NCBI RefSeq assembly: GCF_000150275.1
Contig: NW_002060968.1
Coordinates: forward strand, 641,185 to 705,184
Length of the DNA: 64,000 nucleotides
DNA from: Trichoplax adhaerens
Lineage: Eukaryota; Placozoa; Uniplacotomia; Trichoplacea; Trichoplacidae
Reading direction: 5' to 3'
Positions 37,801 through 51,016 of this stretch are shown here, one piece after another. The notes under the pieces were generated by a model. That model ran no database searches. It saw only the letters and a program-made list of their open reading frames with translations, and was not told where the DNA came from. Numbering within the stretch: position 1 is the first letter of the stretch; each line of letters starts with the position of its first letter. The translations under genes and the position numbers were made by a program.

Positions 37801-40800
37801 AGCGATAATATTAGCATTAAAGCTTTCATTATACCAATAGGAATAGATTGTGATAGTAGTAGGGCATTAAGTAATTTCAGCATATGAAATGAAGCAATTT
37901 AGAACTTAAGGTATGATATTATACGCAGAATCTTAAGAAAATATTTTTTGAATATCGCTGCATTCGATATTACTGGAATGAAAAGCAGCAAACATTTTTA
38001 CCTTTAAGGTAATATCATCATTGATATTTTAGTTAGTTCAATCTGAAAGTAATATATCGAAGCATATGACTAGTAGTTGAAGTAATTCTAGATGTTAAAT
38101 TGATTAGCTATAGCTTTGCGATCGCCAGCAATTATTTGCATCCGGCATACTAACCCAATTATGTAATTTTGAAATCATTTATTACTTTACTTATTTGTTT
38201 CCGATATTATGAACCAGAGGACTTGAGACAGGCTGTACTCGTCGTGAAATACGATATTATTTATCGAACGGTCTTTCTAATCAACAAGCATGCAGAAGGT
38301 ACAAGAATGAATTTGAATTATTATAACTATTGACCAATAGTCAATAGTCTTGTTGTAATTCAACTTGGTATTCTAGTTATCACTATAATGCATCTCAGTC
38401 AACAAAATTTTTAATTCTAGACCGAATACTTACAAGCAAAATTTGATCGATGTAACGGTAAAAAGCTACCTTCACCTTCTTGTTGAAGAGGTTCAATTCA
38501 TTTCAGATTGCTATTTTCTAACCATTACATGAAAAGGAGTACTTCGGACGTTACAATTTACGCAATAATATTAATTAAGGCATAAAGAATTACTGTGCAG
38601 TCTATTCTAGCAGATGGCACTGTTATTTAATTTGATGTTATTACTTATAAAATTCTTCATCTAGGTCCTCGACCCATTCTACGTTTTTTAAATATTTAGC
38701 ATTATCTTTTGGATGGCTGATTACTATTATTATTATGCCTCCTGCATTCTAACCATGTCGCTGTTTTCCATTATTATAACATTGATACAAACACATTTGG
38801 TAAAACTTCTAACCAATAAGTTTCATGAGCATAAAATTAAACCTAGTAGGTATCCTATCAATTGGAGTTCTTTAACACTTACTTGCAAATTACAGAATCG
38901 TGAGCGATTAAGAAAAATGGTGGCTACTTCTTCAGATGTGCAAGTTATCCGAAGTGATTCTAGTTTGTGAAAAATTATATTTGGAAATATTTTAAAACGT
39001 AGATCGTTTGTTCGTCTGTATTACAAAATAATAATAATAATCTATGACTAGATGTCCCTCAAGATTTATCAAGTACTGATCTCGTCCCTGGTGACTTAAT
39101 TATTATACCGACAAAAGGCATTAGGATGGAATGCGATGTGGTATTAATATCTGGTAATTGCGTTGTTAATGAAAGTTCTTTAACAGGTATCGATATAATG
39201 TAGATTGGTTTTCGAGTTTATCTGAAGTTATTTATAATAAGTTTCCTTTTCTCCGTTTAACGTTTAATATAAATGACTAAGCGATATTCCAAACTAGGGG
39301 AGAGTAATCCATTTTTGAAAACTGAACTAATCGAATTTGGAGTAGAAGCGGATGCAGCTTATAATCCTAACGTTCATAAGCAGCATACTCTATTTGCAGG
39401 AACACAAGTTCTTCAAGCGCGTAGTTTAAAGGATTCGCACGTGATGGCTATCGTTATCCGAACAGGTTAGCAAATGTTCATAAGAAATTGATTTCATAAC
39501 ACTTAGTCATGGTAAGTTCTGCAAATACTATTTAATAATTAAGGCATTGAAATATTTTTTTAAATTAGGCTTTTATACGCTGAAAGGAAACCTAGTTCGT
39601 GATATTTTATATCCTAAGCCAATGGATTTAAAATTATATCGAGACGCTTACGGTTTCTTAGGCTGTATGGCAGTATTAGGTAGATGTAACGAATAAAGCA
39701 ATTGAGCAGCCTATTAATTACGAATTTGTTTTAACATATCTATTTTATATTATGGCCTTTCCAGCGGTTGCAGGCATGATATACAGTGTAGCTATTCTAA
39801 TCCGAAATAATGTTAGTAAAAAAATAATTAATTGATGTTAATTACAATTAAAATCAGAATAACTACTTCAATTTAAATGTCTGTTCAGTCCGAACGAGCT
39901 GATTCGAGCTTGAGTTGATTCCTATTTACCTTATGGCTTCTTCTATTGATATTTGATCATTAATTATTTTCTCTAAATAAATGTAAGCGTGTTTGATTTC
40001 TAGCCGATATTGTTCTTTCTTTATTTCTCCTTTAATAAGCTTAATTCTCAAATTTAACTCTGCATATTAAATTACGGACGAATATGAAATCTACAAATTC
40101 AAAATTAACTCTTATATCTACATCTTCCGCTGGCATATGTTAGCATGTAGTTGGATTTATAGTAAATGTTTTCCCTTAAGCTTACTGAAATGTTTCATTC
40201 TATATGTTAGGTAAGCACGCTTCGAATCATTGCACGAGTTGTCGACGTTATTACCATTGCTGTTCCTCCAGCTTTACCTGTTGCTCTATCAATTGGAGCT
40301 GGATATGCTTCTTATCGATTGAAAAAATCTGGAATCTACTGCATCAATCCTTCGAGGTAGTTGCTAAATATCGAAATTTGACGCTTGAATTTTTAGTAAA
40401 CGGTTAATTTGGGATTTTAAAATATCTATATATATAAATGAAAATGTGAGCGTCGATATTGATCCTAATCTTTTCAGATGCAGGATCAATTTAAGTGGAA
40501 AAATCGATTTAGTATGTTTCGATAAGGTAGAGCTGATCCAATCCTAATACGGTGGTAAATGTAATAAGATAGTAAACATGCTTTAATGCAATGTACACCT
40601 TAAATTGCATTAGACAGGTACACTTACTGAAGATTTTGCTGAATTTAGTGGTGTGCGAGCATCAGCAAATGGAAGGTCAACTACACTTAGGAACATCGAT
40701 ATTTAAGTTAATTGCACCATTTACATAAAGCATACGCTAATGTAGGTTATACAAATGTTGGATTACTTTAGATTCTTGGATATGTGGACAGAACTTGAAG

Positions 40801-43800
40801 GTCATCTGCACGATATAGTAACCACTGTGATGGCTACTTGCCATTCTTTAACGTGGCTTCGAAATGAAATATGTGGCGATCCAACTGAGATCGCCATGTT
40901 TCATGCATCGAAATGGGTACACTACTCTCTATAGAAAAATTTCATCCATTCAAATTCCGAGAATAAGATATGATTTTTTAGTAATCCACATATTGATACA
41001 ACTTAGCTGTTAGACGATAGTATTAAAGAAGGCTATCTTCATGAAAACCTGACTATTCAATCCTTGATCAGAGTACCGCCTGAGTCTAGTGACAATCAGC
41101 AAGTAATTCTTTTAGATGTTTTTAATTTATCATCTATCTATCTCATTTCACTTTATTTGCCTTAATAGAAAGAATGTTATTTTCTTATAATTTTAAATCA
41201 GAATCAGCTTTATGGTATTTTGAAACGATTTGAATTTACTTCAGAGTTAAAGCGTATGTCGGTCATAATTCATAATGACAAAACCAGAGATCTAGAGTTG
41301 GTTATGAAAGGTGCTCCTGAAACAGTTATACATTATTGTAATGCCAATTCAGGTAGCCAAATTGTCGCTTAGTTATTTATAGCTCCTGAAATTTACCAAG
41401 GATGTTACTTTTTCTCAACAATATAAATTAAATACAGATTATTCATTAATTTCTCTAGTTCCGGATGATTTTCTTACCATTTTGGAATCATATACGAGTC
41501 AAGGGTGTCGTATTCTAGGTTTAGCGCATAAACCATTAAAATCTGACTTGTCATGGCAAAATATTAAGGAATTATCTCGGTCAGTAGCGTTAATTTATAT
41601 TATCGTGTACAGTATAGGATTAATTTCAGCAATTATTGTAATATAATTATAGCGAATAAATCTTTTCTTTTCCAGTCATGGTTTGGAGCAAAATATGTCT
41701 TTCGTCGGACTATTAATCTTGCGAAACAAATTAAAACCTGAAACGTTTAATACCATTAAGGATTTAGCAGTTGCTAATATCAGAACTGTGATGATTACAG
41801 GTTTATTTAACGACAAAATAGCCAGGTAACGATCTTTAATAGTAGCAACTAAGTTTTAAAAGCGTTAAATTTATTTTATGACAGGCGATAATCTAGAGAC
41901 CGCTATTAAAGTTGCTGAGGAATGTGAAATTATACAAACCTGTGACAATCTGGATTATTTAGCAGTTGAAGATGTAGACGACGATCTAGGGAAACCAAAT
42001 CTGATCTATAAAAGACTAAAGTCTTTCAGAGAGGACCAGGTATAAGCTACTAAAAGAGAGTATAGTGAAATAATCTTTTTACATCAATAAAATAACTCAT
42101 AAATTCTCCCCATACAAGGTTAATTTTGATTCGGAGTTTGGCCATGAGCGAAACTGTAAAATCGCTTGTACTGGAAACACTCTTGATTTAATAAGCAAAA
42201 TACAGCCGGAGCATCTCAATAAGGCATCTTGACCATAGTCAATTACTAGATCTACAATAATTTTAAAAGTATCCAAGAATAATTGACATAACTATCTCCA
42301 ATGTTCCACATATAGCTATTAGAAAAAGGAGCCATCTTTGCTCGCTGTTGTCCAAAACAGAAAGCTCAGCTAGTAGAATTTTTTAAGGATTTAGGGTTAG
42401 ATAATAATATAAGTAATAATATATGATCACTATCTCTCCAGGAATCTGAGTGTCCGTTTTATAAAATTCATTTATACCTTAGTTACTTTGTTGGGATGTG
42501 CGGTGATGGAGCCAACGATTGCGGGGTAGATATTCAGTTTCATCAATAATTTGAAATTTCCATTTAAGTAGCTGTTCGTTACAAATAATAGGCTTTAAAA
42601 GCGGCACATGCTGGTATATCTCTATCAGAAGCAGAAGCGTCTATAGCATCGCCCTTCACATCCAAAGTAAGAACTATCGTATTTTGTAGTTACCATACTT
42701 GGCTTGTATTCAAATAATTTATAGATTCCAGTGGATTTAAAGTTAAGGCAAAGCATATAAACTACTTATACCTCGAGCGGCATTTATTATACCTTATTAT
42801 AAAATGTCGACGATTGCTTGTAAAATTTATGTATGAAATCTCTCTGTAGAACTGCTTCTATATGATTTGATTGCAATAACTCATCATTTTGACAAATATT
42901 TATAAGTCTTGACTAATTGGCTACACAATCTATAATTTTTAAAACCTTTCCATTCTATTATTAAATTTAATTTATATTTTAAATTTTAGATCGCAAACAT
43001 TTCTTGTGTTATAACCTTGATTAGGTCAGTTGAATAATCTAATTAAATCTAATTATTAAAGTACGATCTTGTAGCTGTTATTTCTTACAATTTTCTTGCT
43101 TAGGTTAATGTTAAAATGCTTCATGAATGTCAAATTCACGATAGTAAAATCACTACTTTATCATTAGAGAAGGTCGAGCAGCTCTGACAACATCCTTTAG
43201 CGTTTTTATGTATCTTGCTCTTTCCAGTATGATTCAATTTTTAACAATCATGATTTTATATTGGGTAGGTCATTATGTGCCAAACATTTCTTCTTACAGA
43301 ATTTATCGATTTACAATCCTATTTAATCTATTTTACATTTATTTCCTACAGTTTGCTGCAGTCCTAGGAGATTTACAATTTCTGTACATAGATTTATTTC
43401 TGGTATTTTTTTTTGTACTTGCAAGTAAGTAAAGTACTTTGTTCTATAAAATCATATATTAATGCAGTAGTGAAAATAAGACACAAGATGCCAATTCTAT
43501 TTTTAAATTAATATAATAAAAAATGATAGAAAACTATTCCTAAACGTATTTATCCATATTGCTCTTGGCATTTATTTAGTGAGTAGGGCATTGCCATATC
43601 CGAAACTATCTCCACTTAGGCCAAACATTTCCCTTCTAAGTTTAGAAACTCTGGTGACTGTCTCAGTACTGATTACTATTATTATTGCTGGTCAAGCCTT
43701 TAATTATGTCTTTTTAGCTGTACAACCTTGGTAAGTAGTTAGAAATAGTTCTTTTTCATTGAAAATTAACTTTTCGAACGATGGAAACGAAATTTGAAAA

Positions 43801-44542
43801 ATGTTTGAACTTCTTTACGTTATCCATACCACTACAGGTACAGCGTTAGTTACGAAACAAAAAATGGTTTACTTAAGATGGAATCTTATGAATCAACAAC
43901 CCTATTTTATTATTCATGCTACCAGTATATTTGGTTAGCTGTCGTTTTGCTCCCTGGTCCACCCTTCCAGGAGCGTGTATATAAAAACTGTAAACTCATA
44001 CTTACAGCTTCAAAATAACAGCGTGATTCCTGTAATAATACGTTTAGTACTAAGCTTGAATTTTAATGATTACTTACGTAGGGTTATTGATGCTTACGTT
44101 GACATCGTCATTACTTATAACTACAATATTAGTTATTTATCCTGGTCAAGCACTACAGTCTTTCAAGGTTTGACAGTTGTAGTCACTAAGTAATAACTAA
44201 GCTATTTAACTGCAAATCTGCAGTAGTTCTCAGATTTAAAAATTTCTTATATAAAAACGCCATTAAAGGGTATTTCTATTTTTAGTTAAAAGTCATAAAT
44301 GACTATCGTTTTAAAACCTATTTAATAATAATGGGCCTAGTATATCTTGGACTTTCCTTAATGTTTAAGGTAAGCTGATATATATAGATCATGTAGCATA
44401 TAAAGATAACCGGATGAAATATCAAGTTCATAGTTAAAAACTTTTTAAAAACTTTTAGGCATTCATCAAAACAATGATCAAGATAATTGACGATTCAGCA
44501 TCAATAGGTTCATCTATGAGACCTAAAGTTAAAATCTTATAA
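34803..44542 (+). CDS. P5B-type P-ATPase, ATP13A-like, downstream tandem copy, with one in-frame TAA
   Basis: Tandem paralog of the gene at 24375-33121. Exons: 34803-34809 (tentative, ATGCAAG), 35027-35118, 36361-36393, 36546-36680, 37412-37470, 37773-37797, 37929-38008, 38218-38298, 38421-38490, 38665-38799, 38896-38962, 39052-39186, 39298-39465, 39569-39679, 39765-39811, 40211-40356, 40484-40526, 40614-40675, 40772-40916, 41007-41102, 41202-41352, 41459-41579, 41676-41800, 41885-42039, 42119-42223, 42316-42395, 42483-42525, 42592-42666, 42990-43024, 43168-43264, 43352-43424, 43580-43730, 43838-43989, 44082-44167, 44286-44369, 44459-44542. They total 3,354 bases, or 1,118 codons. Landmarks: [24 protein letters not shown] (P5B signature), [30 protein letters not shown]. 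Codon 203 (38689-38691) is TAA where the paralog has Gln (FYIFQ versus FYVF-stop); every other exon is open. The intron after 42223 has a GC donor. A solo LTR lies in the intron 35119-36360. It is either a very young null allele, a sequence error, or functional by some bypass. Confidence 0.87.
35566..35980 (+). mobile_element. Solo LTR (copy 2) in a P5B ATPase intron
   Basis: A 415-base element closely matching the LTR at 474-890 along its full length, beginning TGTGAGGTTGATAG and ending GTCTTACA. Flanks are TCCTC (35561-35565) and GCCTC (35981-35985), a 5-base target duplication with one mismatch. It lies in sense orientation between exons ending at 35118 and starting at 36361, far from both splice sites. 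Confidence 0.85.
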
Positions 44543-45861
44543 GAAAATGATCTTACTCCGTGAAATCTCATAAGAAACTTTTCTCAAAATTTGAAAGTTC
44601 TGTGTTTGCTGGTGTTTATTGTATCCTCAAAAATTTCATGTTTTCATACAATAGAAAATGATGCTACAGGTAGAGAAAAAATTACGTACTACCGAGCAAG
44701 TTTACTAATAGTGTCTCCAGAAGTTTTACAGCACTTTCTGCAGTCGATAAAAAATTTATTTTTATATTGCTTTCCTACTAATATGTTAAACTTATAAAAA
44801 ATATTAATTTACGTACAGAACCATACTAACACACGCTTATTTAATTAAAATGTTTGTAAAATTAAGATTCTTTGATGGTTATAATTTTAATATGACTAAT
44901 CCTATAAAGTGTCACTACTAATTTCTATTCTAGAGTTTTAATTGAAAGTATCATCAATTTCTGTATACTAGTGCGCCTGAATTTCTTCTAATTCTAGTAA
45001 AAATTTGAGCACATTCATCTTTCTGATGATGAAGATACTTATGACGGGTATGATGCAATCAAATAAATTTGCGTCAAATTCAAATACAATGTTTTATTTC
45101 GGCACGGAAGTCAATTTTTGAATTATACTAGAAATGACTTGCAAAATAACATATGGCCAAGAAATAAAGCAGCGAAACTTATTATATATATATATATATA
45201 TAAATATAAAGCAGCTCTGACAGTGTAAACGCCTTGATATTTAAATTTAATACATTCCATACTTGCTTGTAGCCGAAAGTATTTTAAATCTTTGATACCA
45301 TACCATTTCATATACAGCATTCTATCAACATCTAAGCATGAGGAGACAGTCTTAAAGCAGAATATTTCAAATCAAAAAATATTCGGATATTAACTATTGC
45401 CTATATTGCATAAATGTCCTCCATGTAGTCGGAATTCATGCAGTTTTTACCGCTATATCGTTGTAAACTCATAATACAGATACACTGATAGCTAGAAAAA
45501 TGTACCCATAACTCCATCATGTATGACGTAATTTAAATTGCAGTTAATTATAGAATTATCATTTTAGGACAATACATTTAGTATCTTCGCTAGCGATATT
45601 ATTGTATGACCTCATACATGATGCACTTCTATAATATTTTCTCCGGGAAAGAGATTATGAGTATAAACATTTCAGAAAGAGACACAAGCTTAAATTAGCG
45701 CTAGCCATATTAAATTAGCGGCTGTACACTACTTCAAGGCACAAATCGCAGCTTAGCATCCTTCAGGGAGAAATTGTTAATAGAAATGACAGTACACAGC
45801 AGAAATTATACGATTTTTAATCATATCAGGAAACTATGGTAGGCATCATGTAATAGAAAGC
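44543..45861. other. Convergent intergenic region with a TA microsatellite
   Basis: Separates the 3' ends of the plus-strand P5B gene and the minus-strand NB-ARC gene, so it should hold both 3' untranslated regions. A perfect TA run lies near 45183-45202. Reading frames here lack ATG starts or family motifs. Confidence 0.5.
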
Positions 45862-48800
45862 TCAACTAATTTTTTTAATGATGCTATAGCCGTAATCACG
45901 GTCACGGCAAATGAAATAATTCAGATTTCTACTGCCTTTAACTTTACGAGAATTATGAATGACTGGAGACTCGAAAATTTGTAACAATTCAAAATTAAAA
46001 TTATTATATATGTATACTTTACTCTCTTGAATAAATACAAACAACTTATTAAACCATAAGCGATCGACCTTGTCAAGTGGAAAATTACAGTTAATGTACT
46101 GAGTTTCGTTGGCTTTCAATACTAGCCATGGATATTCATCGTATATCTAGAAATAGAGTCACAAAATTACCACAATAATGATATTTGAAATTATCATCAG
46201 AACGAACTATATCCAACTGTTGACTTACAACAACTTCTTCTCCTTTTCGGACAAGAAAATAAACACCACCTGGGCGCAAAGAAGCACTCTAAATGTAGGA
46301 TTAGTAATTCATATCAAATGGTTTCAAAGGCAACAGAATTTTGTATTGTTACAGTTATTACATCAATAATTAGTTTGCTGTTTCATCCTTGACATCATTT
46401 AAAGGGGTTGTACTTACATCAAGTTGTTTAAAGTCTTGATCACCTAGCTCTTCTTTCATAATTGATTCATTCTCAATATCATAAATATCAGTTACGTAAA
46501 TGTCTAATTCATCTGGAGATACTAAAATTCTACATGCATAGATACTATCTCGCCAATATTTCATGAATAAAGTTTGATAGACCTCATAAACTGTTTCGTG
46601 AGCTAGTCGAAAAACCTAATTTTGATGGATAATTATTTTCGTTACGTTAAGTTCTAGAAAAGATAGTTATATATCGCATTCATTTATAGCTAACAGTTAT
46701 CTTTCATTTTCTTAATTTATTTGTATCTAATGTTGTGAATGATTAATCATTTATTTAAAATTAAGATAGAGTTAATGATATTATATAGTATACCTTTAAA
46801 AACTGTTGATCCTTCCACGTGCGATAATAAAATATAGCATGTTGGTCATCAATATAAGTCAGTCTTCGCTGCGAATATTCCTCATTATAGCGACAAAAGC
46901 ATGCAACAACTCGTCCACTACTTCGTTTGATCATTGTAATCATCAAATCATGGGTATCCTAAAAAAATATTGATTATAAGCTGATTTCATATGTATAGCT
47001 TTATGAAATGACAAACCAGAATGCAAGACTAAGTATGATTATTGTCATTAATTAGCATAGCTAAAGTTTACTAACAAAATCACGATCGTCCCAAACCAAT
47101 ATGAAGATATCATCCAATGATCGGTATCGTAAGTGTGTTAGATATATCTTTTTGCTGACGAGTATAGTTTGTGTGGAAGTCCATTTATGTACCTCGATTT
47201 CAGCGACATCTTTGAACTAAAGAAAATGAGACAAATTAATAATGACATTAAAATATTCAGCTTTATCATATTTGAATATTATATCTACCATTTACTTCCA
47301 TGAATATTTAAGGTATATAATAATTTAAGCTTTCAATAGAAAATATTTCTAATCGCAATCTGTTAATAAAACCTTTGAACCAACTATTATACTATTATAA
47401 ATTAATTGATCATAGATGTTTGAAAATTATTTTGATTTCATAATGTTATGATAAAAATCGAAGGTATTAGAAATCAGTAAGTGCTTACACTAGTTATTAT
47501 ATGCCAATGATTTACATCAAGGTTTTCTAGGCAACAATTATTATTGCATAAATATCTCTCGATAACAATAAATCCTTTTAAGTCCCCAATCAAGCGGACA
47601 TCAAATTTTGAAGAATCATGAGGCCCATAAATATCTAACATGCTACTCTTTTCTGATTCTAATGTCTCTCCACGACGTACCTATTGGCATAACAACAGTA
47701 TCATTGAAATTATAATCATGAACTGAATGTTTTAGCAATTTAATTACAAAATCTTTGGCTGAAGAACTAATAACATTAGCTAAGGAACAATTAATTAGCA
47801 ACGAAGAAACCTCAGTTTACAAAGAAGTCTAATAAAATACGACATATCGAAATGGTCAGTTTCCATCAAAATGATTCCTAGTAGTATGATATTTAATAAT
47901 AGCTATGGTTTCACGATTGTGTGTATGATTTTAGTAATTACTATTTTCAATACAATGTTGTACTATAAGAATATCTAAGGTTAAACGAAAGGCAGCTTTA
48001 TAACAAAATAGAAATTGTCTGGAATTTACTAGCCTAGAATTATATTACGAAATATCTATTGCAGAGTCATAATTATATTGAAAAGCTCTGATCTTGCCTG
48101 AGAATTTATGATTTATTATTAAATATCTCAATTGCTGTTTACTTTGGTAATAAATTACCTTGACTTTTATATGATTATCTTCTGTTTTAATAATATTAAC
48201 TACAATAGGACAGTTATCAATAAAATCGAAATCCGACGCTATTATTTCACCATCTTGTTTACTCCTTTTAGAATTGACGGTTTTAATTCCTCGATTCGGC
48301 GAATGCATATTATTTGCTTGCGACATTCTAGAGGTTACATTCCAAACCTTTTCAGGAATAATTAATGATGTTGCAGAAATTTGTTGACTTGGCTCAATGT
48401 CAGAATAGCTAGTAAAAAATGGCGTATTATTATGTTATAAATATATATAAAAACTACTGATTTATGGACATAATATACACTACTAAAGTTCTACTGATTA
48501 AAAACAAAATTTCTTTATGCACAGCATGATAAAAACCTACTCTGCTAGAAAAATGATAAAAAAGTCTTCTGACAAGCGTGTATTATAAATAGCAGTCTTG
48601 AAAATTGGTCAAAACCATATATGTCTAAGAGTAAAACTTACATTAAGTGGTAATAGATACTTGCAGAATTTGCTTGAAGAGTTCTAGCAATCTGATAAGC
48701 CTGTTCGTAGACAGGACTATCATTACTAAGCCAGTTTAGAAGAAATTGTATAAAGTCCACTGAATCTTGATTAAGAAAAATCCCATACTGTTGTAATAGC

Positions 48801-51016
48801 TGATAGAACTGATTTAATTTATCCTGAGACTCCTGTATGATAAAATTAGTTGTACACTTTAATAACCACAAATTCATTAATTTTCACTTATATCCCTATC
48901 TTGGTTAGATGCATAAGGTATTCTTACAATGCAAAAAAAAACTTTTAAAACGTAAACAAAATAACTATTCAAGTATTTACGAGACTACATCGCATCTAAC
49001 ATTTAAAGTATAAGAAATTGTTAATCTAGGATATTTCAAGGTAAAATGTTTTAATATAATTGGTATTTCTATTTAATTGGATAAAGAATTTAAATAAAGA
49101 TTTATGCAATATAATAGCCCAATTTTATATGACATCTAGCTCAAAATTAGTAATCCTTCTTTAATTGCTTTAATTTCTTACTGGATTAGTAATGTAATTT
49201 TTTATGATCTACTACTGGTCTTACCAACTAAGAATCATATTTAACAATGATCATTTTACCTTAACTGATACATGTTGATAAATAACTCGTAGATTGAATA
49301 GTAAGCCCCAAACAGTTTTGCAAATTTTAACAGTTGCATTAATCCATTTTATATCTGTCAATAGTATTTCTACTATTTTATATGCTGATGCTTGCAGAGC
49401 ATGGTCGATAATATATCGGTAGAAATAACCGTCATCCTCATGACGATACCATTCATAACCATATTTCAATTCTGTATTGGTGATTAAAACCGTATTCAAT
49501 GCTTTAACCATAGAATTTGAAGAAGAAATATGCAAACTTTCTTCATCTATAGATTTTTGGAGATAATCCATGACAATATTATGTAGTAAGCAATAGCCCC
49601 TATTAAGAAATATATATTAATACTTTATTAATTTCAAATTAGTACGGATTTTATAATGTCAGCTCTGATATCATGAAGCGATTATAAACTCGGTAAGTAG
49701 CTAATTCTTAAGAAATTTTGATGCACATACCTTAATATATTTCGATGGTCTAATTGTTGATAATATGTCAGCAACGATCTCTCTTGTAGCTGTTGAAGAA
49801 GTTTTATAGTTTCATGTTCAGAATAATTCCACAAAATGGTAATCATACTGATGGGAATCCTTATACTACGAAAAACGCCCAGCAGCCTAAACAGTTCCCT
49901 TCTCTCTTCTGATAAATTATTTAAAGCACATGATATTAAGACATCTAATTTATCATTTAATGATTTGTGACGCCCAATACTGATCTCTTCTTCATCAATT
50001 ATTGCTTTGATATCATTCCATTTATATCGATCATGAAATTCAATTCGTCTAATAATAGATACAGCGAGAGGTAACCCTAAATAAATTTGATAAATCTCCA
50101 TATATTGATCGGCATGATGGGAATTTGCATGATGCTTCTTGCTAATCATAGGTTGCTTGCCCTTCGAGCTTAAGATTTGTACAGTTTCTGCATAGGTAAA
50201 ATTCTATTTATGGATTGCATTAAATTCATCATTATTAGTAGTGGTTGCAAAACGATAATGTTATTTTAATGATAATAATTAATACCGGAATTTTGACTAG
50301 AGTGTAGTTTAATTTTAATTCTGGATCAACGTTACGCGTTATCACAATCGATTTCGAAGCAAACTGAAAATATCTAAAGTAGGAAGCATCCCAAACATCA
50401 TCGAAAATGAAAACTGATTCGGAAGTTTTCCTGTTTCCTAAATAAATTTAAATAATAATGTATATGTATATTACTAGATTGGTGAACTTAATTTTGCTCA
50501 TGATTTAAAAACTTAGATAATGAAATATACTGCCATTAAATAATTTACATCCTTTACATTACTTTTTAAAAACTGATTAAGGCATTTAACAACTTGATGC
50601 AGCTTTTGTGGCAGTTCGTCCGCAGACATTCGTAAACGAAGGCATAAAGATCTTAAAGTCTCAAATAATGTTTCTTGGTCAATATTACCTATAATAAACA
50701 AATAAATTTAAATTTAATCGTATCTTACAAAATTTAATAAACTGATTTATGACATATCGAAATTTTAACTCTCTAGTCTAAGCGAACCTACCTATGTGAA
50801 TCCAATATGCTCCATAAGGCAAATCGTTGATATTGCTTACTAAATGTCGTATAGCTTTGCTAACTATCGTCGTTTTTCCACTTCCAGCCATGCCATATAC
50901 GAAGACATGGCCTGATTTCCGATCTATATTTTTTAGAGCTGATAATAAAAGATCCATGCACTCATGACGAGATATATGACAACTGCTAGTCATGATTGGA
51001 ACATCTCGGAGTAAAT
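45862..51016 (-). CDS. Apaf-1-like NB-ARC protein with probable C-terminal beta-propeller (N-terminus not found)
   Basis: Nucleotide-binding oligomerisation protein of the Apaf-1/CED-4 type, whose known members assemble signalling platforms in programmed cell death. Exons in coding order: 51016-50792, 50688-50563, 50437-50286, 50203-49731, 49599-49260, 48832-48642, 48408-48159, 47680-47489, 47216-47076, 46958-46794, 46582-46418, 46288-46229, 46146-45862. All phases agree over 2,765 bases, about 921 residues. Motifs: VYGMAGSGKTT (P-loop), YGAYWIHIG, VFIFDDVWD (Walker B), SIVITRN (sensor), GLPLAVSII, a winged-helix region, LLHNIVMDYL (in place of LHD), then EWYRHEDDGYFYRY and DIKWINA matching the Apaf-1 helical domain. 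The last six exons alternate hydrophobic strands (for example IFILVWDDRD, YFLVRKGEEV, VYIYNNF), suggesting a diverged WD40-type propeller. The upstream exon must end in phase 1; no CARD or death domain could be identified. Confidence 0.85.

Noticed and set aside
38689-38691. Alternative genetic code in which TAA or TAG encodes glutamine
   Set aside because: The intact GPCR, Sel1 and first P5B genes use CAA and CAG for glutamine and stop where family lengths predict. The extra stops cluster in one decayed gene, plus this single codon.
44591-44797. Small secreted-looking peptide (MKVLCLLVF...)
   Set aside because: The apparent Met is a TTG codon. There is no in-frame ATG before the hydrophobic stretch and no other support.
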